Positions 44,969 through 53,060 of a stretch of DNA of 64,000 nt are shown here, one piece after another. Under the pieces are notes generated by a model. The model worked only from the letters and a program-made list of their open reading frames with translations, ran no database searches and was not told the DNA's origin. Both the position numbers and the translations under genes were made by a program. The stretch is from Sphingomonas sp. Y57 (GTDB taxonomy: Bacteria; Pseudomonadota; Alphaproteobacteria; Sphingomonadales; Sphingomonadaceae), in assembly GCF_001015195.1 (NCBI RefSeq), contig NZ_LDES01000038.1, forward strand, positions 62,001 through 126,000, read 5' to 3'. The number at the start of each line of letters is the position of its first letter. The stretch's first letter is position 1.

Positions 44969-46003
44969 ATGGCTGCCCATCCCGCCGAGACGCGTCCCCT
45001 GCTCGCCGTGCTCCGGGGTGAGCGCCGCGATCCCCCGCCGGTCTGGCTGATGCGCCAGGCGGGGCGCTATCTTCCCGAATATCGCGCATTGCGGGAGACA
45101 AAGGGCGGCTTCCTCGAACTGGCCTATGACAGCGACGCCGCGGCAGAGATCACCCTCCAGCCGATCCGCCGCTTCGGCTTCGACGGTGCGATCCTGTTTT
45201 CGGACATCCTGATCATCCCGCACGCGATGGGCCAGGACCTGCGTTTCGAGGCCGGCGAGGGACCGCGCCTGTCGCCGACGCTGGTCGACCGGACGCTCGC
45301 CGATCTCGAACCGGTGCCGGCACGGCTCGAGCCGATCTACGGCACGGTCCGCCGGGTGCGCGCTGCGCTGCCCGCCGAGACGACGTTCCTCGGTTTCGCA
45401 GGCAGCCCGTGGACCGTCGCCACCTATATGGTCGCGGGGCAGGGCAGCCGCGAGCAGGCCGAGACGCGGCGCAAGGCCTATCGCGACCCGGCGGGATTCC
45501 AGGCGATCATCGATGCGCTTGTCGATGCAACGACCGATTATCTCTCGAAGCAGATCGAGGCGGGAGTCGACGCGGTGCAGCTGTTCGACAGCTGGGCGGG
45601 CAGCCTCGCCCCGCGCGAGTTCGAGCGCTGGGTGATCGCACCAACCGCCGAACTGGTCCGCCGGCTCCATGCGCGGCATCCGGGTGTGCCGGTGATCGGC
45701 TTCCCGAAGGGTGCGGGCGGCAAGCTTCCGGCCTATGCACGTGAAACCGGGGTTGATGCAGTCGGGCTCGACGAGACGGTCGACACAGCCTGGGCCCATG
45801 CCAATCTGCCTGAGGGGCTGACCGTGCAGGGCAATCTCGATCCGCTCGCCCTTGTCTCCGGCGGGGACGGGCTCGACGCCGCCGTGGACACGATCCTGGG
45901 GGCTTTCCCCGGGCGGCCACATGTGTTCAACCTGGGCCACGGAATCCTGCTCGATACGCCGATCGCCCATGTCGAGCGGCTGCTCGCGCGGGTCAGGGGG
46001 TGA
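44969..46003 (+). CDS. hemE: Uroporphyrinogen decarboxylase
   Basis: 344 residues. It decarboxylates uroporphyrinogen III to coproporphyrinogen III in haem synthesis. PPVWLMRQAGRYLPEYR is the classic signature, with FDGAILFSDILIIPHAMG, FAGSPWTVATYM, DSWAGSLAP and FNLGHGIL later. I chose the ATG at 44969 after AAGGA; the longer start at 44879 would run through the origin. It is followed closely by hemJ. Confidence 0.96.
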   Translation: MAAHPAETRPLLAVLRGERRDPPPVWLMRQAGRYLPEYRALRETKGGFLELAYDSDAAAEITLQPIRRFGFDGAILFSDILIIPHAMGQDLRFEAGEGPRLSPTLVDRTLADLEPVPARLEPIYGTVRRVRAALPAETTFLGFAGSPWTVATYMVAGQGSREQAETRRKAYRDPAGFQAIIDALVDATTDYLSKQIEAGVDAVQLFDSWAGSLAPREFERWVIAPTAELVRRLHARHPGVPVIGFPKGAGGKLPAYARETGVDAVGLDETVDTAWAHANLPEGLTVQGNLDPLALVSGGDGLDAAVDTILGAFPGRPHVFNLGHGILLDTPIAHVERLLARVRG

Positions 46004-46007
46004 AGCC

Positions 46008-46460
46008 ATGACGGCCATGACGGGTTTTCTGGGCAACGCCTATCCCTGGGTGAAGGCTGCGCACCTCATCTTCGTCATCTTCTGGATGGCAGGGCTGTTC
46101 ATGCTGCCGCGCTTCTTCATCTATCATCATGCCGCTGCGCCGGGATCGGCCGAGGACCGGGCGTGGATCGAACGCGAGCGGCGGCTGCGGTCGATCATCA
46201 TCACCCCGGCGATGATTCTGGTATGGCTGTTCGGCCTGATGCTGGCTTTCGACCAGGCGCTGTGGGGAGTGCACTGGTTCCAGGCGAAATTCGCCACGGT
46301 CTTTTTGCTGTCCGCCTTTCACGGCTGGGCGGTCGGCTATGGTCGCCGGATGGCGTCCGGTTACCGCGCGCCTTCGGACAAGGCGTTGCGTTTCATGAAT
46401 GAGATTCCCGGCATCGCTACCGCGGTGATCGTGATTCTGGTGATTGTCCGACCGTTCTGA
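46008..46460 (+). CDS. hemJ: Protoporphyrinogen oxidase HemJ
   Basis: 150 residues with about four membrane helices: YPWVKAAHLIFVIFWMAGLFMLPRFFIYHH, SIIITPAMILVWLFGLMLAF, AKFATVFLLSAFHGWAVG and IPGIATAVIVILVIVRPF. This UPF0093 pattern is HemJ, the oxygen-independent-type protoporphyrinogen IX oxidase that replaces HemY/HemG in many alphaproteobacteria. AAHLIF contains the conserved haem-ligand histidine. Placement 4 bp after hemE supports the call. Confidence 0.93.
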   Translation: MTAMTGFLGNAYPWVKAAHLIFVIFWMAGLFMLPRFFIYHHAAAPGSAEDRAWIERERRLRSIIITPAMILVWLFGLMLAFDQALWGVHWFQAKFATVFLLSAFHGWAVGYGRRMASGYRAPSDKALRFMNEIPGIATAVIVILVIVRPF

Positions 46461-46494
46461 CAATCCGATCAGCCCCCGATCCGTCGCCAGACTC

Positions 46495-46523
46495 TTGACT
46501 TGAACCCGGGCCGCGCCTACCTC
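46495..46523 (+). promoter_or_regulatory. Possible rho promoter
   Basis: TTGACT at 46495-46500 and a poor TACCTC at 46518-46523 with a 17-bp spacer lie about 130 bp before rho, giving a long leader. Rho is autoregulated through its leader in other bacteria; here only the spacing suggests it. Confidence 0.25.
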
Positions 46524-46651
46524 CCGGCGAAGAACAGGCCCGCCGTTCGAGCGGAGACCCTTTCTCCTGCCAAAAACCGAAGCGGCCCCTTCCCATCGCC
46601 GCCCGAGACTTCTCCCGACCGATCTGAAGACCCAGACCAGGAATTCCCTCG

Positions 46652-47908
46652 ATGCACCTGAAGGACCTCAAGAAGAAGAGCCCCGCCGATCTCGTCAGCA
46701 TGGCAGAGGAGCTCGGAGTCGAGGGCGCGTCGACGATGCGCAAGCAGGACCTGATGTTCGCGATCCTCAAGGTCGAGGCGGAGAATGGCGAGCAGATCAT
46801 GGGCGAGGGCACGATCGAGGTGCTGCCCGATGGCTTCGGTTTCCTGCGCAGCCCCGAGGCGAACTATCTCGCCGGTCCCGACGACATCTATGTCTCACCC
46901 AACCAGGTGCGGAAATTCGGCTTGCGCACCGGCGACACCGTCGAGGGTGAAATCCGCGCGCCCAAGGACGGGGAGCGTTATTTCGCGCTGACCCGGCTCG
47001 CTTCGATCAACTTCGACGATCCCGACGTCGTTCGCCACCGCGTCAATTTCGACAATCTCACGCCGCTCTATCCGGAAGAGAAGCTGCGGCTCGACACGCT
47101 CGATCCCACCGTCAAGGACAAGTCGGCGCGTGTCATCGACATCGTCTCCCCGCAGGGCAAGGGCCAGCGTGCGCTGATCGTCGCGCCGCCCCGCGTCGGC
47201 AAGACCGTGCTGCTCCAGAACATCGCCAAGGCGATCACCGACAACCACCCCGAGGTCTTCCTCATCGTCCTGCTGATCGACGAGCGGCCAGAGGAAGTCA
47301 CCGACATGCAGCGTTCGGTGAAGGGCGAGGTGATCAGCTCGACCTTCGACGAACCGGCGCAGCGCCACGTCCAGGTCGCCGAGATGGTGATCGAGAAGGC
47401 CAAGCGTCTCGTCGAGCACAAGAAGGACGTCGTGATCCTGCTCGACTCGATCACCCGTCTCGGCCGCGCCTACAACACCGTTGTCCCCTCGTCGGGCAAG
47501 GTGCTGACCGGCGGTGTCGACGCCAATGCGCTGCAGCGGCCGAAGCGCTTCTTCGGCGCCGCGCGCAATATCGAGGAGGGCGGCTCGCTCTCGATCATCG
47601 CCACCGCGCTGATCGATACCGGCAGCCGCATGGATGAGGTGATCTTCGAGGAGTTCAAGGGCACCGGCAATTCGGAGATCGTCCTCGACCGCAAGGTCGC
47701 CGACAAGCGCATCTTCCCGGCGATGGACGTCGGCAAGTCCGGCACCCGCAAGGAAGAACTGCTGGTCGACAAGGGCAAGCTGTCGAAGATGTGGGTGCTC
47801 CGCCGCATCCTCATGCAGATGGGCACCGTCGACGCGATGGAGTTCCTGCTCGACAAGATGAAGGATTCGAAGACCAACGAGGATTTCTTCGACTCGATGA
47901 ACCAGTAA
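46652..47908 (+). CDS. rho: Transcription termination factor Rho
   Basis: 418 residues. It is the hexameric RNA helicase that releases stalled transcripts. [22 protein letters not shown] is the N-terminal helical domain, [35 protein letters not shown] the cold-shock RNA-binding fold, [18 protein letters not shown] the P-loop, [16 protein letters not shown] Walker B, and [27 protein letters not shown] the Q/R loops. Length is normal for the compact form. Confidence 0.97.
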   Translation: MHLKDLKKKSPADLVSMAEELGVEGASTMRKQDLMFAILKVEAENGEQIMGEGTIEVLPDGFGFLRSPEANYLAGPDDIYVSPNQVRKFGLRTGDTVEGEIRAPKDGERYFALTRLASINFDDPDVVRHRVNFDNLTPLYPEEKLRLDTLDPTVKDKSARVIDIVSPQGKGQRALIVAPPRVGKTVLLQNIAKAITDNHPEVFLIVLLIDERPEEVTDMQRSVKGEVISSTFDEPAQRHVQVAEMVIEKAKRLVEHKKDVVILLDSITRLGRAYNTVVPSSGKVLTGGVDANALQRPKRFFGAARNIEEGGSLSIIATALIDTGSRMDEVIFEEFKGTGNSEIVLDRKVADKRIFPAMDVGKSGTRKEELLVDKGKLSKMWVLRRILMQMGTVDAMEFLLDKMKDSKTNEDFFDSMNQ

Positions 47909-47926
47909 GCGGGAAGGGAGCGGCGC

Positions 47927-48631
47927 TTGGGGGGGCTGACCGACTGGACCTACAAGCGCTTCTGGGCGCATGTCGAGCATCCCTATCGCCGTTTGCGCCG
48001 CCGCCTGCTCGAACTGGCCGGACCCGGCCTGACCATTCTCGATGCGGGTTGCGGCCATACCGCCCCCAACCTCCAGGAGCTGCGCGACAGCGGGGCGACA
48101 CTGATCGGAGTCGATCTCGTCCATCTCGATCCGCAGCCGGGCATGGAGCTGATCGAGGCGGATCTCGGCCGGATTCCGCTGCCCGACGCCTCGGTCGACC
48201 TGATCTATTCGCGCTCGGTGATGGAGCATGTCGTCGATCCCGACGCGGTCTATGGCGAGGCGGCACGGCTGCTCAAGCCGGGCGGGCGCTGGATCTTCCT
48301 CACCGCCAACCGCTGGGACTATGTCTCGATCGTCTCGCGGCTGACGCCCAACCGGTTCCATGCCGGAATCGTGCGCCGCTTCGAGGGACGGGACGAGATC
48401 GATGTCTTCCCGACCGCCTACAAGACCAACGATCGCGGCCAGATCACTCACCACGCCGCTGCCCATGGCTTCCATGTCGACGCGTTCGAGCGGCACGGCC
48501 AATATCCGGCGATGTTCTACCGGGTAGGGCCCTTGTTCCTGCTCGCGACCTTCTTCGAAAAGACGGTGATCAAGCTTCCCTTCCTCGCCGGCCTGCGCGG
48601 CTGGCTCTATGTCGAGCTGGTGAAACGTTGA
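47927..48631 (+). CDS. Class I SAM-dependent methyltransferase
   Basis: 234 residues. ILDAGCGHTAPNLQEL is the SAM-binding motif I, LIGVDLVHLDPQ motif II, PLPDASVDLIYSRSVMEHVVDPDAVYGEAARLLKPGGRWIFLTANRWDY motifs III-IV. The C-terminal part has a hydrophobic segment (YRVGPLFLLATFF), which may contact the membrane. Substrate unknown. The TTG start lies 7 bp after GGGAAGGGA. Its final 62 bp overlap the opposite-strand MerR gene. Confidence 0.86.
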   Translation: MGGLTDWTYKRFWAHVEHPYRRLRRRLLELAGPGLTILDAGCGHTAPNLQELRDSGATLIGVDLVHLDPQPGMELIEADLGRIPLPDASVDLIYSRSVMEHVVDPDAVYGEAARLLKPGGRWIFLTANRWDYVSIVSRLTPNRFHAGIVRRFEGRDEIDVFPTAYKTNDRGQITHHAAAHGFHVDAFERHGQYPAMFYRVGPLFLLATFFEKTVIKLPFLAGLRGWLYVELVKR

Positions 48632-49037
48632 TCTGATCGGTCTCCCGACGGCGAGCATTGATCCTCAGTATCCGGCGGAATTTCGGGCATTGCAGCTGGT
48701 CGGGCTCGGGGCAGGCCGCGGCGTGGCGCAGGCCGTCGCGCAACATGCCGAGCCGGCTTATCATGCGGTCGAGTTCATCCGCCTTGTCGATCAGCCTCGA
48801 CCGGTCGATCGACGGCGCCGCGTCGGGACGTACCATCGGCAGGATGTCGTCGAGCGAGAATCCCGCGGTGCGGCCGAGCGCGATGAGCTCGAGCCGCGCG
48901 AGCACGCCCGCATCGAACAGCCGCCGCAGCCCGCGTCGGCCGGTCGCGGCGATCAGCCCCCGTTCCTCGTAATAGCGCAGCGTCGACGCGGGCACGCCCG
49001 ATCGTTTTGCCACCTCCGATATGTCCAGGTCCCGCAT
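48570..49037 (-). CDS. MerR-family transcriptional regulator
   Basis: 155 residues. DISEVAKRSGVPASTLRYYEERGLIAATGRRGLRRLF is the MerR winged helix. A coiled-coil (about 80-110) and two cysteines (AACPEPDQLQCPKF) follow, far fewer than SoxR's Fe-S cluster, so SoxR itself is unlikely. The last ~30 residues are basic and overlap the opposite methyltransferase gene. A divergent methyltransferase and a 49042-49072 operator suggest control of that gene and itself. Confidence 0.9.
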   Translation of the reverse strand: MRDLDISEVAKRSGVPASTLRYYEERGLIAATGRRGLRRLFDAGVLARLELIALGRTAGFSLDDILPMVRPDAAPSIDRSRLIDKADELDRMISRLGMLRDGLRHAAACPEPDQLQCPKFRRILRINARRRETDQINVSPARHRASRAGRRGREA

Positions 49038-49041
49038 GGTC

Positions 49042-49072
49042 TTGACCTCAAGTCGACTTGAAGTGGCAAGCT
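49042..49072 (+). promoter_or_regulatory. MerR-type promoter with SoxR-box-like palindrome
   Basis: A TTGACC -35 (49042-49047) precedes CCTCAAGTCGACTTGAAG at 49046-49063, whose 14-bp core TCAAGTCGACTTGA is a perfect palindrome, and a weak -10 (CAAGCT, 49067) at 19 bp. An operator within an overlong spacer is the MerR hallmark. The box is almost the SoxR consensus CCTCAAGTTAACTTGAGG. It serves the methyltransferase at 49112 and lies 9 bp from the regulator's own start codon. Confidence 0.7.
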
Positions 49073-49111
49073 AGGGCAAAGTCGATTCGCGGACAATGCA
49101 AGGAGGAAGGA

Positions 49112-49969
49112 ATGACGGATGCCGAGATGGCGCGAGCCGAGCAGCAGGCACTGTGGAACGGGGTCGCCGGTCGCGCTTGGGTAGACGAGCAGATGTTGCT
49201 CGACCGGCTGTTTGCACCGTTCGCGGCGCTGCTGGCCGACGCGGCGCGAGAGGTTCGGGGCGGGCGGGTGCTCGATGTGGGCTGTGGTACGGGCGCCACC
49301 ACGCTGGCGATCGCGGAGGCGCTCGGCCCTGGTGGAGAATGCGTCGGTGCAGACATCTCGCGCCCGATGATCGAGTCGGCACATGTCCGGGCCGGGCGGG
49401 CCGGGGTCCCCGCCCGCTTCATCCATGCGGATGTCGAAAGCCATGACTTCGCCCCGGCGAGCTTCGATCTCGTCACCTCGCGTTTCGGGGTGATGTTCTT
49501 CGGCGATCCGGTGCGGGCCTTCGCCAATCTGCGGGGAGCGGTGCGGGAGGGCGGCGGCCTCGTCCTGCTGGCATGGCGCGGGCGCAGCGAGAACGGGTTC
49601 ATGACCGCGGCCGAGAGCGCTGCGGCACCGCTGCTGGCGCCGCAGCCGCCACGCGATCCGGGTGCGCCAGGCCAGTTTGCCTTCGCCGATCCGGATCGGG
49701 TGCGGGCAATCCTGGCGGCGGCTGGCTGGGCGGGGGTGGAGATCGACCCTATCGACGTCGATTGCACGATGTCCGAGGCCGACCTCGATGACTATGCGGT
49801 CCGCCTCGGCACGCTCGCCAGGATCCTGCCGACCCTCGACGATGGGCTGCAGGCCCGAGTCGTCACCGCGGTGCGGTTGGGCTTCGATCCCTATCGCCGC
49901 GACGGTCTGGTCCGCTTCACAGCAGCTTGCTGGGTGATCCGCGTCCGTCCGGCCCGTCCGACGGGCTGA
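49112..49969 (+). CDS. SAM-dependent methyltransferase under MerR control
   Basis: 285 residues with a strong ribosome-binding site (AAGGAGGAAGG). VLDVGCGTGATTLAIAEALGPGGECVGADIS is motif I and II; FDLVTSRFGVMFFGDPVRAFANLRGAVREGGGLVLLAWRGRSENGFM continues the fold. Substrate unknown; it is not close to UbiE. The divergent MerR gene and its operator make it the likely target of that regulator. Confidence 0.87.
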   Translation: MTDAEMARAEQQALWNGVAGRAWVDEQMLLDRLFAPFAALLADAAREVRGGRVLDVGCGTGATTLAIAEALGPGGECVGADISRPMIESAHVRAGRAGVPARFIHADVESHDFAPASFDLVTSRFGVMFFGDPVRAFANLRGAVREGGGLVLLAWRGRSENGFMTAAESAAAPLLAPQPPRDPGAPGQFAFADPDRVRAILAAAGWAGVEIDPIDVDCTMSEADLDDYAVRLGTLARILPTLDDGLQARVVTAVRLGFDPYRRDGLVRFTAACWVIRVRPARPTG

Positions 49970-50017
49970 TCACGGTAACAGGCTCGACAGCGATCCGCTT
50001 TCGGCTAGGGAAGGGCA

Positions 50018-50668
50018 ATGATCGACCTTTGGAACCATATCGTCGCGGATTTCTCGAACATCACCAGCCCGGCGGCCATGGCGGCCTTCCTGCAGGTCCT
50101 GATGATCGACATCATGCTCGCCGGCGACAATGCGATCGTGGTGGGTGCGCTTGCGGCGGGCTTGCCGGCCGACCAGCGGCGCAAGGTGATCATGATCGGC
50201 ATCATCGCCGCGCTCGTCCTGCGTATCGTTTTCGCGGTCAGCGTCAGCCTGCTGATGGGTATCGTCGGCCTTGTCCTCGCGGGCGGCCTGCTATTGTTGT
50301 GGGTGGCCTGGAAGATGTTCCGCGAGCTGCGCCACGCGGGAGCGCCGGCTGGCGCCGATCCGACCGAGCATGACGGTATACCTCAGAGCAAAACCTTTCT
50401 CGGTGCCGCCTGGGCGGTGGCCGTCGCCGATGTGTCGATGAGCCTCGACAATGTCCTCGCCGTCGCCGGCGCAGCGCGCGAGCATCCCGGCATTCTCGTC
50501 ATCGGCCTGCTGCTCTCGGTCGCGTTGATGGGCGTCGCCGCCAATCTGATCGCCCGTTATATCGAGCGCTATCGCTGGATCGCCTATATCGGCCTTGCGG
50601 TGATTCTCTACGTGGCGGTCAAGATGATCTGGGAAGGCAGCCACCAGGTCTGGCCGCTGATCGCCTGA
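50018..50668 (+). CDS. TerC-family integral membrane protein (YjbE type)
   Basis: 216 residues with about six or seven membrane helices. MIDIMLAGDNAIVVGALAAGLP and VSMSLDNVLAVAGAAREHP are the two conserved D-N motifs of TerC proteins, implicated in metal (manganese) export. A soluble loop follows RELRHAGAPAGADP. No tellurite operon is near. It ends 5 bp before a 282-bp gap. Confidence 0.92.
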   Translation: MIDLWNHIVADFSNITSPAAMAAFLQVLMIDIMLAGDNAIVVGALAAGLPADQRRKVIMIGIIAALVLRIVFAVSVSLLMGIVGLVLAGGLLLLWVAWKMFRELRHAGAPAGADPTEHDGIPQSKTFLGAAWAVAVADVSMSLDNVLAVAGAAREHPGILVIGLLLSVALMGVAANLIARYIERYRWIAYIGLAVILYVAVKMIWEGSHQVWPLIA

Positions 50669-50739
50669 ACCCTTTGCAACACGGATTTTTTTCGACGGGG
50701 GAAGGCGCTTTTCCGCGCTGGTCGATGTTGCAATGCTTT

Positions 50740-50816
50740 ACGATTCCCGACTTCTATGGATCAACTTTAATCTTATCTATACTTTATTTTAACTTATTTT
50801 TTACTAGAGTGTCGGG
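50740..50816. promoter_or_regulatory. AT-rich island ahead of the PEP-CTERM gene
   Basis: About 50 bp (50757-50808) are roughly 80% A+T in an otherwise GC-rich genome: TCAACTTTAATCTTATCTAT, then TTTATTTTAACTTATTTTTT. CCCGAC (50746) and GTCGGG (50811) flank it as an inverted pair. A TTTACA at 50821 is a possible -35. It may be a promoter or silencer-binding region for the exported protein, or horizontally acquired. The rest of 50669-50950 has no gene. Confidence 0.4.
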
Positions 50817-50950
50817 TTTCTTTACAATCAAGGATGAAGCTTTCGTGCCGATATTGGCGTAATACCACCATTTATTACTAGAAACCGCCAGGTTCTTCTG
50901 ATAGGTGACAGTCAATGGCGCTATTCGCGCCCATCTGTAGGGATGAAGCG

Positions 50951-52009
50951 ATGCGTGGGTTTCGTGCTTTTCCGATCCTCGTCGCCGGCCTGATGGCTGT
51001 CGCCCATGCGGGGCAGGCATCCGCCGCGCTCGTCGGCCAGTCGGTTTCTACCGGCATTGCCGCGCTCAAGGAATGGAACGTCGTCGCGTTCAACAACTTC
51101 ACGTCGTACAACCATGTCGACGGGCGGGTGTTCGTCGGTGGCAGCTTCTCGGCCGGCGGCAACTTCACCATCCAGAACAACAACATTCCTTCGTCGAGCT
51201 ACGGTACCCCGGCACTGACCGTGGTGGGCAGCGCCGCGCTCAATGGCAGCGTCAACGCGGGCGGCGGCATCAGCGTCGGCGGCAGCGTCAGCGGCTCGTT
51301 CAACAACAACGGCCAGAACGTCGTCACCTATGGCGGTTCCAGCAGCGCCTGGGCGAACAACACCACCTTCACCAAGGGTGCATCCGATTTCACCAGCACG
51401 CTGCAGAGTCAGTCGAACGACATCAAGGCGTCCCTGATCAGCCTCAGCCAGAATCTCGCCGCGCTCAGCAATACCAGCGGCGTCAGCGTCGGCGGCGACA
51501 GCAACAACCAGCAGATCACCGTGACCGGCAGCGGGCTTCAGGTGCTGAACTGGTCGGAAGCGATGTTCGAGGGCAACAACAACCAGCAGTTGCTGGTCAG
51601 CCTGCCCAGCGATGCGACGCTGGTCATCAACGTTGCGGGCACCGACATCGACTTCAATCGGAACTTCAACCGCTTCAGCGGCGACAACCGGGTGCTGTTC
51701 AACTTCTACGAGGCGACCACGGTCGACATCGGTCGCCAGTTCAGCGGCTCTATCCTTGGCGTCTTCGCTGACATCACCGGCGGTAACAGCGGCAATATCG
51801 ACGGTAGCGTGATCGGCAACAATGTCCGCCAGAATGCCAATGGCGAGATCCACAACAACTATTTCCAGGGTGACCTGTCGAGCATCAATGGCCCCGTCTC
51901 GGTCGCGCCCGAGCCGTCCACCTGGGCGATGCTGATCCTCGGCTTCGGCCTGGTCGGTGCGATGATGCGCACCCGCAACCGCCGCACCCTGGTCGTCCAG
52001 GCGGCCTGA
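50951..52009 (+). CDS. PEPxxWA-CTERM choice-of-anchor A surface protein
   Basis: 352 residues. A signal peptide (MRGFRAFPILVAGLMAVAHAGQASA) is followed by a choice-of-anchor A domain rich in Asn, Ser and Gly: VVAFNNFTSYNHVDGRVFVGGSFSAGGNFTIQ, VVGSAALNGSVNAGGGISVGGSVSG, GSILGVFADITGGNSGNIDGSVIGNNV. It ends PEPSTWAMLILGFGLVGAMMRTRNRR, the PEP motif, membrane helix and basic tail cut by an exosortase. No exosortase is in the window. The mature protein is probably extracellular or outer-surface. AGGGA precedes the ATG. Confidence 0.9.
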   Translation: MRGFRAFPILVAGLMAVAHAGQASAALVGQSVSTGIAALKEWNVVAFNNFTSYNHVDGRVFVGGSFSAGGNFTIQNNNIPSSSYGTPALTVVGSAALNGSVNAGGGISVGGSVSGSFNNNGQNVVTYGGSSSAWANNTTFTKGASDFTSTLQSQSNDIKASLISLSQNLAALSNTSGVSVGGDSNNQQITVTGSGLQVLNWSEAMFEGNNNQQLLVSLPSDATLVINVAGTDIDFNRNFNRFSGDNRVLFNFYEATTVDIGRQFSGSILGVFADITGGNSGNIDGSVIGNNVRQNANGEIHNNYFQGDLSSINGPVSVAPEPSTWAMLILGFGLVGAMMRTRNRRTLVVQAA

Positions 52010-52034
52010 TCGGTCCCCCCTGACCATCGGATAG

Positions 52035-52066
52035 AAAAGGGCTCGCCGGGAGGCGGGCCCTTTTTC
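52035..52066 (+). terminator. Intrinsic terminator of the PEP-CTERM gene
   Basis: GGGCTCGCC (52039-52047) pairs with GGCGGGCCC (52052-52060), one mismatch, then TTTTTCTT. It separates this gene from the convergent oxidoreductase. Confidence 0.88.
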
Positions 52067-52076
52067 TTGGACGACT

Positions 52077-53054
52077 TCAGGGTAGCAGGACGATCGACCC
52101 CGTCGTGCGGCGCCCCTCGAGCGCGCGGTGCGCCTCGGCAGCCTGGTCGAGCGGCAGACGCAGGCCGATCTCCGCGGCGATCTTGCCGGAGCCGACCATC
52201 TTGAACAGGTCGGAGGCGGCGCTGTCCATCTCGGCGCGGGTTGCCACATAATCGAAAACGCGCGGGCGGGTCAGGAACAGCGATCCGCGTTTGGCCAATT
52301 CGAGCGGGCTGGCCGGGGGGACCGGGCCTGAAGCGTTGCCGAAGCTGGCCATCAGCCCGCGCGGGCGCAGGCTGTCGAGCGAAGCTTCCCAGCTCGCTGC
52401 GCCGACACCGTCGAACGCGACGTCAACGCCCCGGCCACCGGTGGCCGCGCGGACCGCGGCGGCAAGCTCGCCATAGGGGCAATCGAGCGCGACCTCGGCG
52501 CCCAGGCCGCGCGCGATCGCGGCCTTGTCGGCGTTGCCGGCATGGGCAATCACCCGCACCCCGATCGCCGCGAGCCATGGCACCATCAGACGCCCGACCC
52601 CGCCGGCCGCGGCATGGACGAGCGCGGTCTGTCCCGCTTCCATCCGGGCGCAGCCATGGACGAGCGTCTGGACGGTCACGCCCTTGAGCAGCACCGCCGC
52701 CGCCGTCTCGTCGTCTATCGCGTCGGGCAGGGTCACCAGGATGGCGGGATCGAGGTCGGCACGGGTCGCATAGCTGCCGGGCTCGGCAGTCATATAGGCG
52801 ACCCGCTGCCCGACGGCGACCCCGGAGACCCCCGCGCCGATCGCCTCGACCACGCCGGCCGCCTCGACCCCGAGCGGGGCGGGGAGCGGTTGCGGGTACA
52901 GGCCGGTGCGATGATAGGTGTCGATAAAGTTGACCCCGATCGCCCGGTGCCGCACGCGGACCTTGCCCGCCGCGACGGGGGTGTCCGCCAGCGGCTCGGG
53001 CTCGATCACCTCAGGGCCGCCGAACCGGCGGACGACGAGTCTGTGCTCGGACAT
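52077..53054 (-). CDS. NADPH:quinone oxidoreductase (zeta-crystallin-like MDR)
   Basis: 325 residues of the medium-chain reductase family lacking zinc ligands. GVNFIDTYHRTGLYPQPLPAPLGVEAAGVVEAIGAGV is the QOR start, LVHAAAGGVGRLMVPWLAAIG the NAD(P)-binding loop, VDVAFDGVGAASWEASLDSLRPRGLMASFGNASGP the C-terminal region. It reduces quinones by one electron in relatives such as QorA. It lies 6 bp after the dienelactone hydrolase gene. Confidence 0.92.
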   Translation of the reverse strand: MSEHRLVVRRFGGPEVIEPEPLADTPVAAGKVRVRHRAIGVNFIDTYHRTGLYPQPLPAPLGVEAAGVVEAIGAGVSGVAVGQRVAYMTAEPGSYATRADLDPAILVTLPDAIDDETAAAVLLKGVTVQTLVHGCARMEAGQTALVHAAAGGVGRLMVPWLAAIGVRVIAHAGNADKAAIARGLGAEVALDCPYGELAAAVRAATGGRGVDVAFDGVGAASWEASLDSLRPRGLMASFGNASGPVPPASPLELAKRGSLFLTRPRVFDYVATRAEMDSAASDLFKMVGSGKIAAEIGLRLPLDQAAEAHRALEGRRTTGSIVLLP

Positions 53055-53060
53055 GCGCGA

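Noticed and set aside
46895-48658. 587-codon minus-strand frame across rho and a methyltransferase
   Set aside because: Spans two well-supported plus-strand genes; composition is that of a reverse frame.
50718-50734. Sigma-54 promoter (TGG..TTGCA) before the PEP-CTERM gene
   Set aside because: The GG and GC elements are 8 bp apart and not the required 10.
50674-50862. 62-codon frame in the AT-rich gap after terC
   Set aside because: Starts at a TTG without ribosome-binding site and crosses the AT-rich tract; the sequence looks regulatory, not coding.
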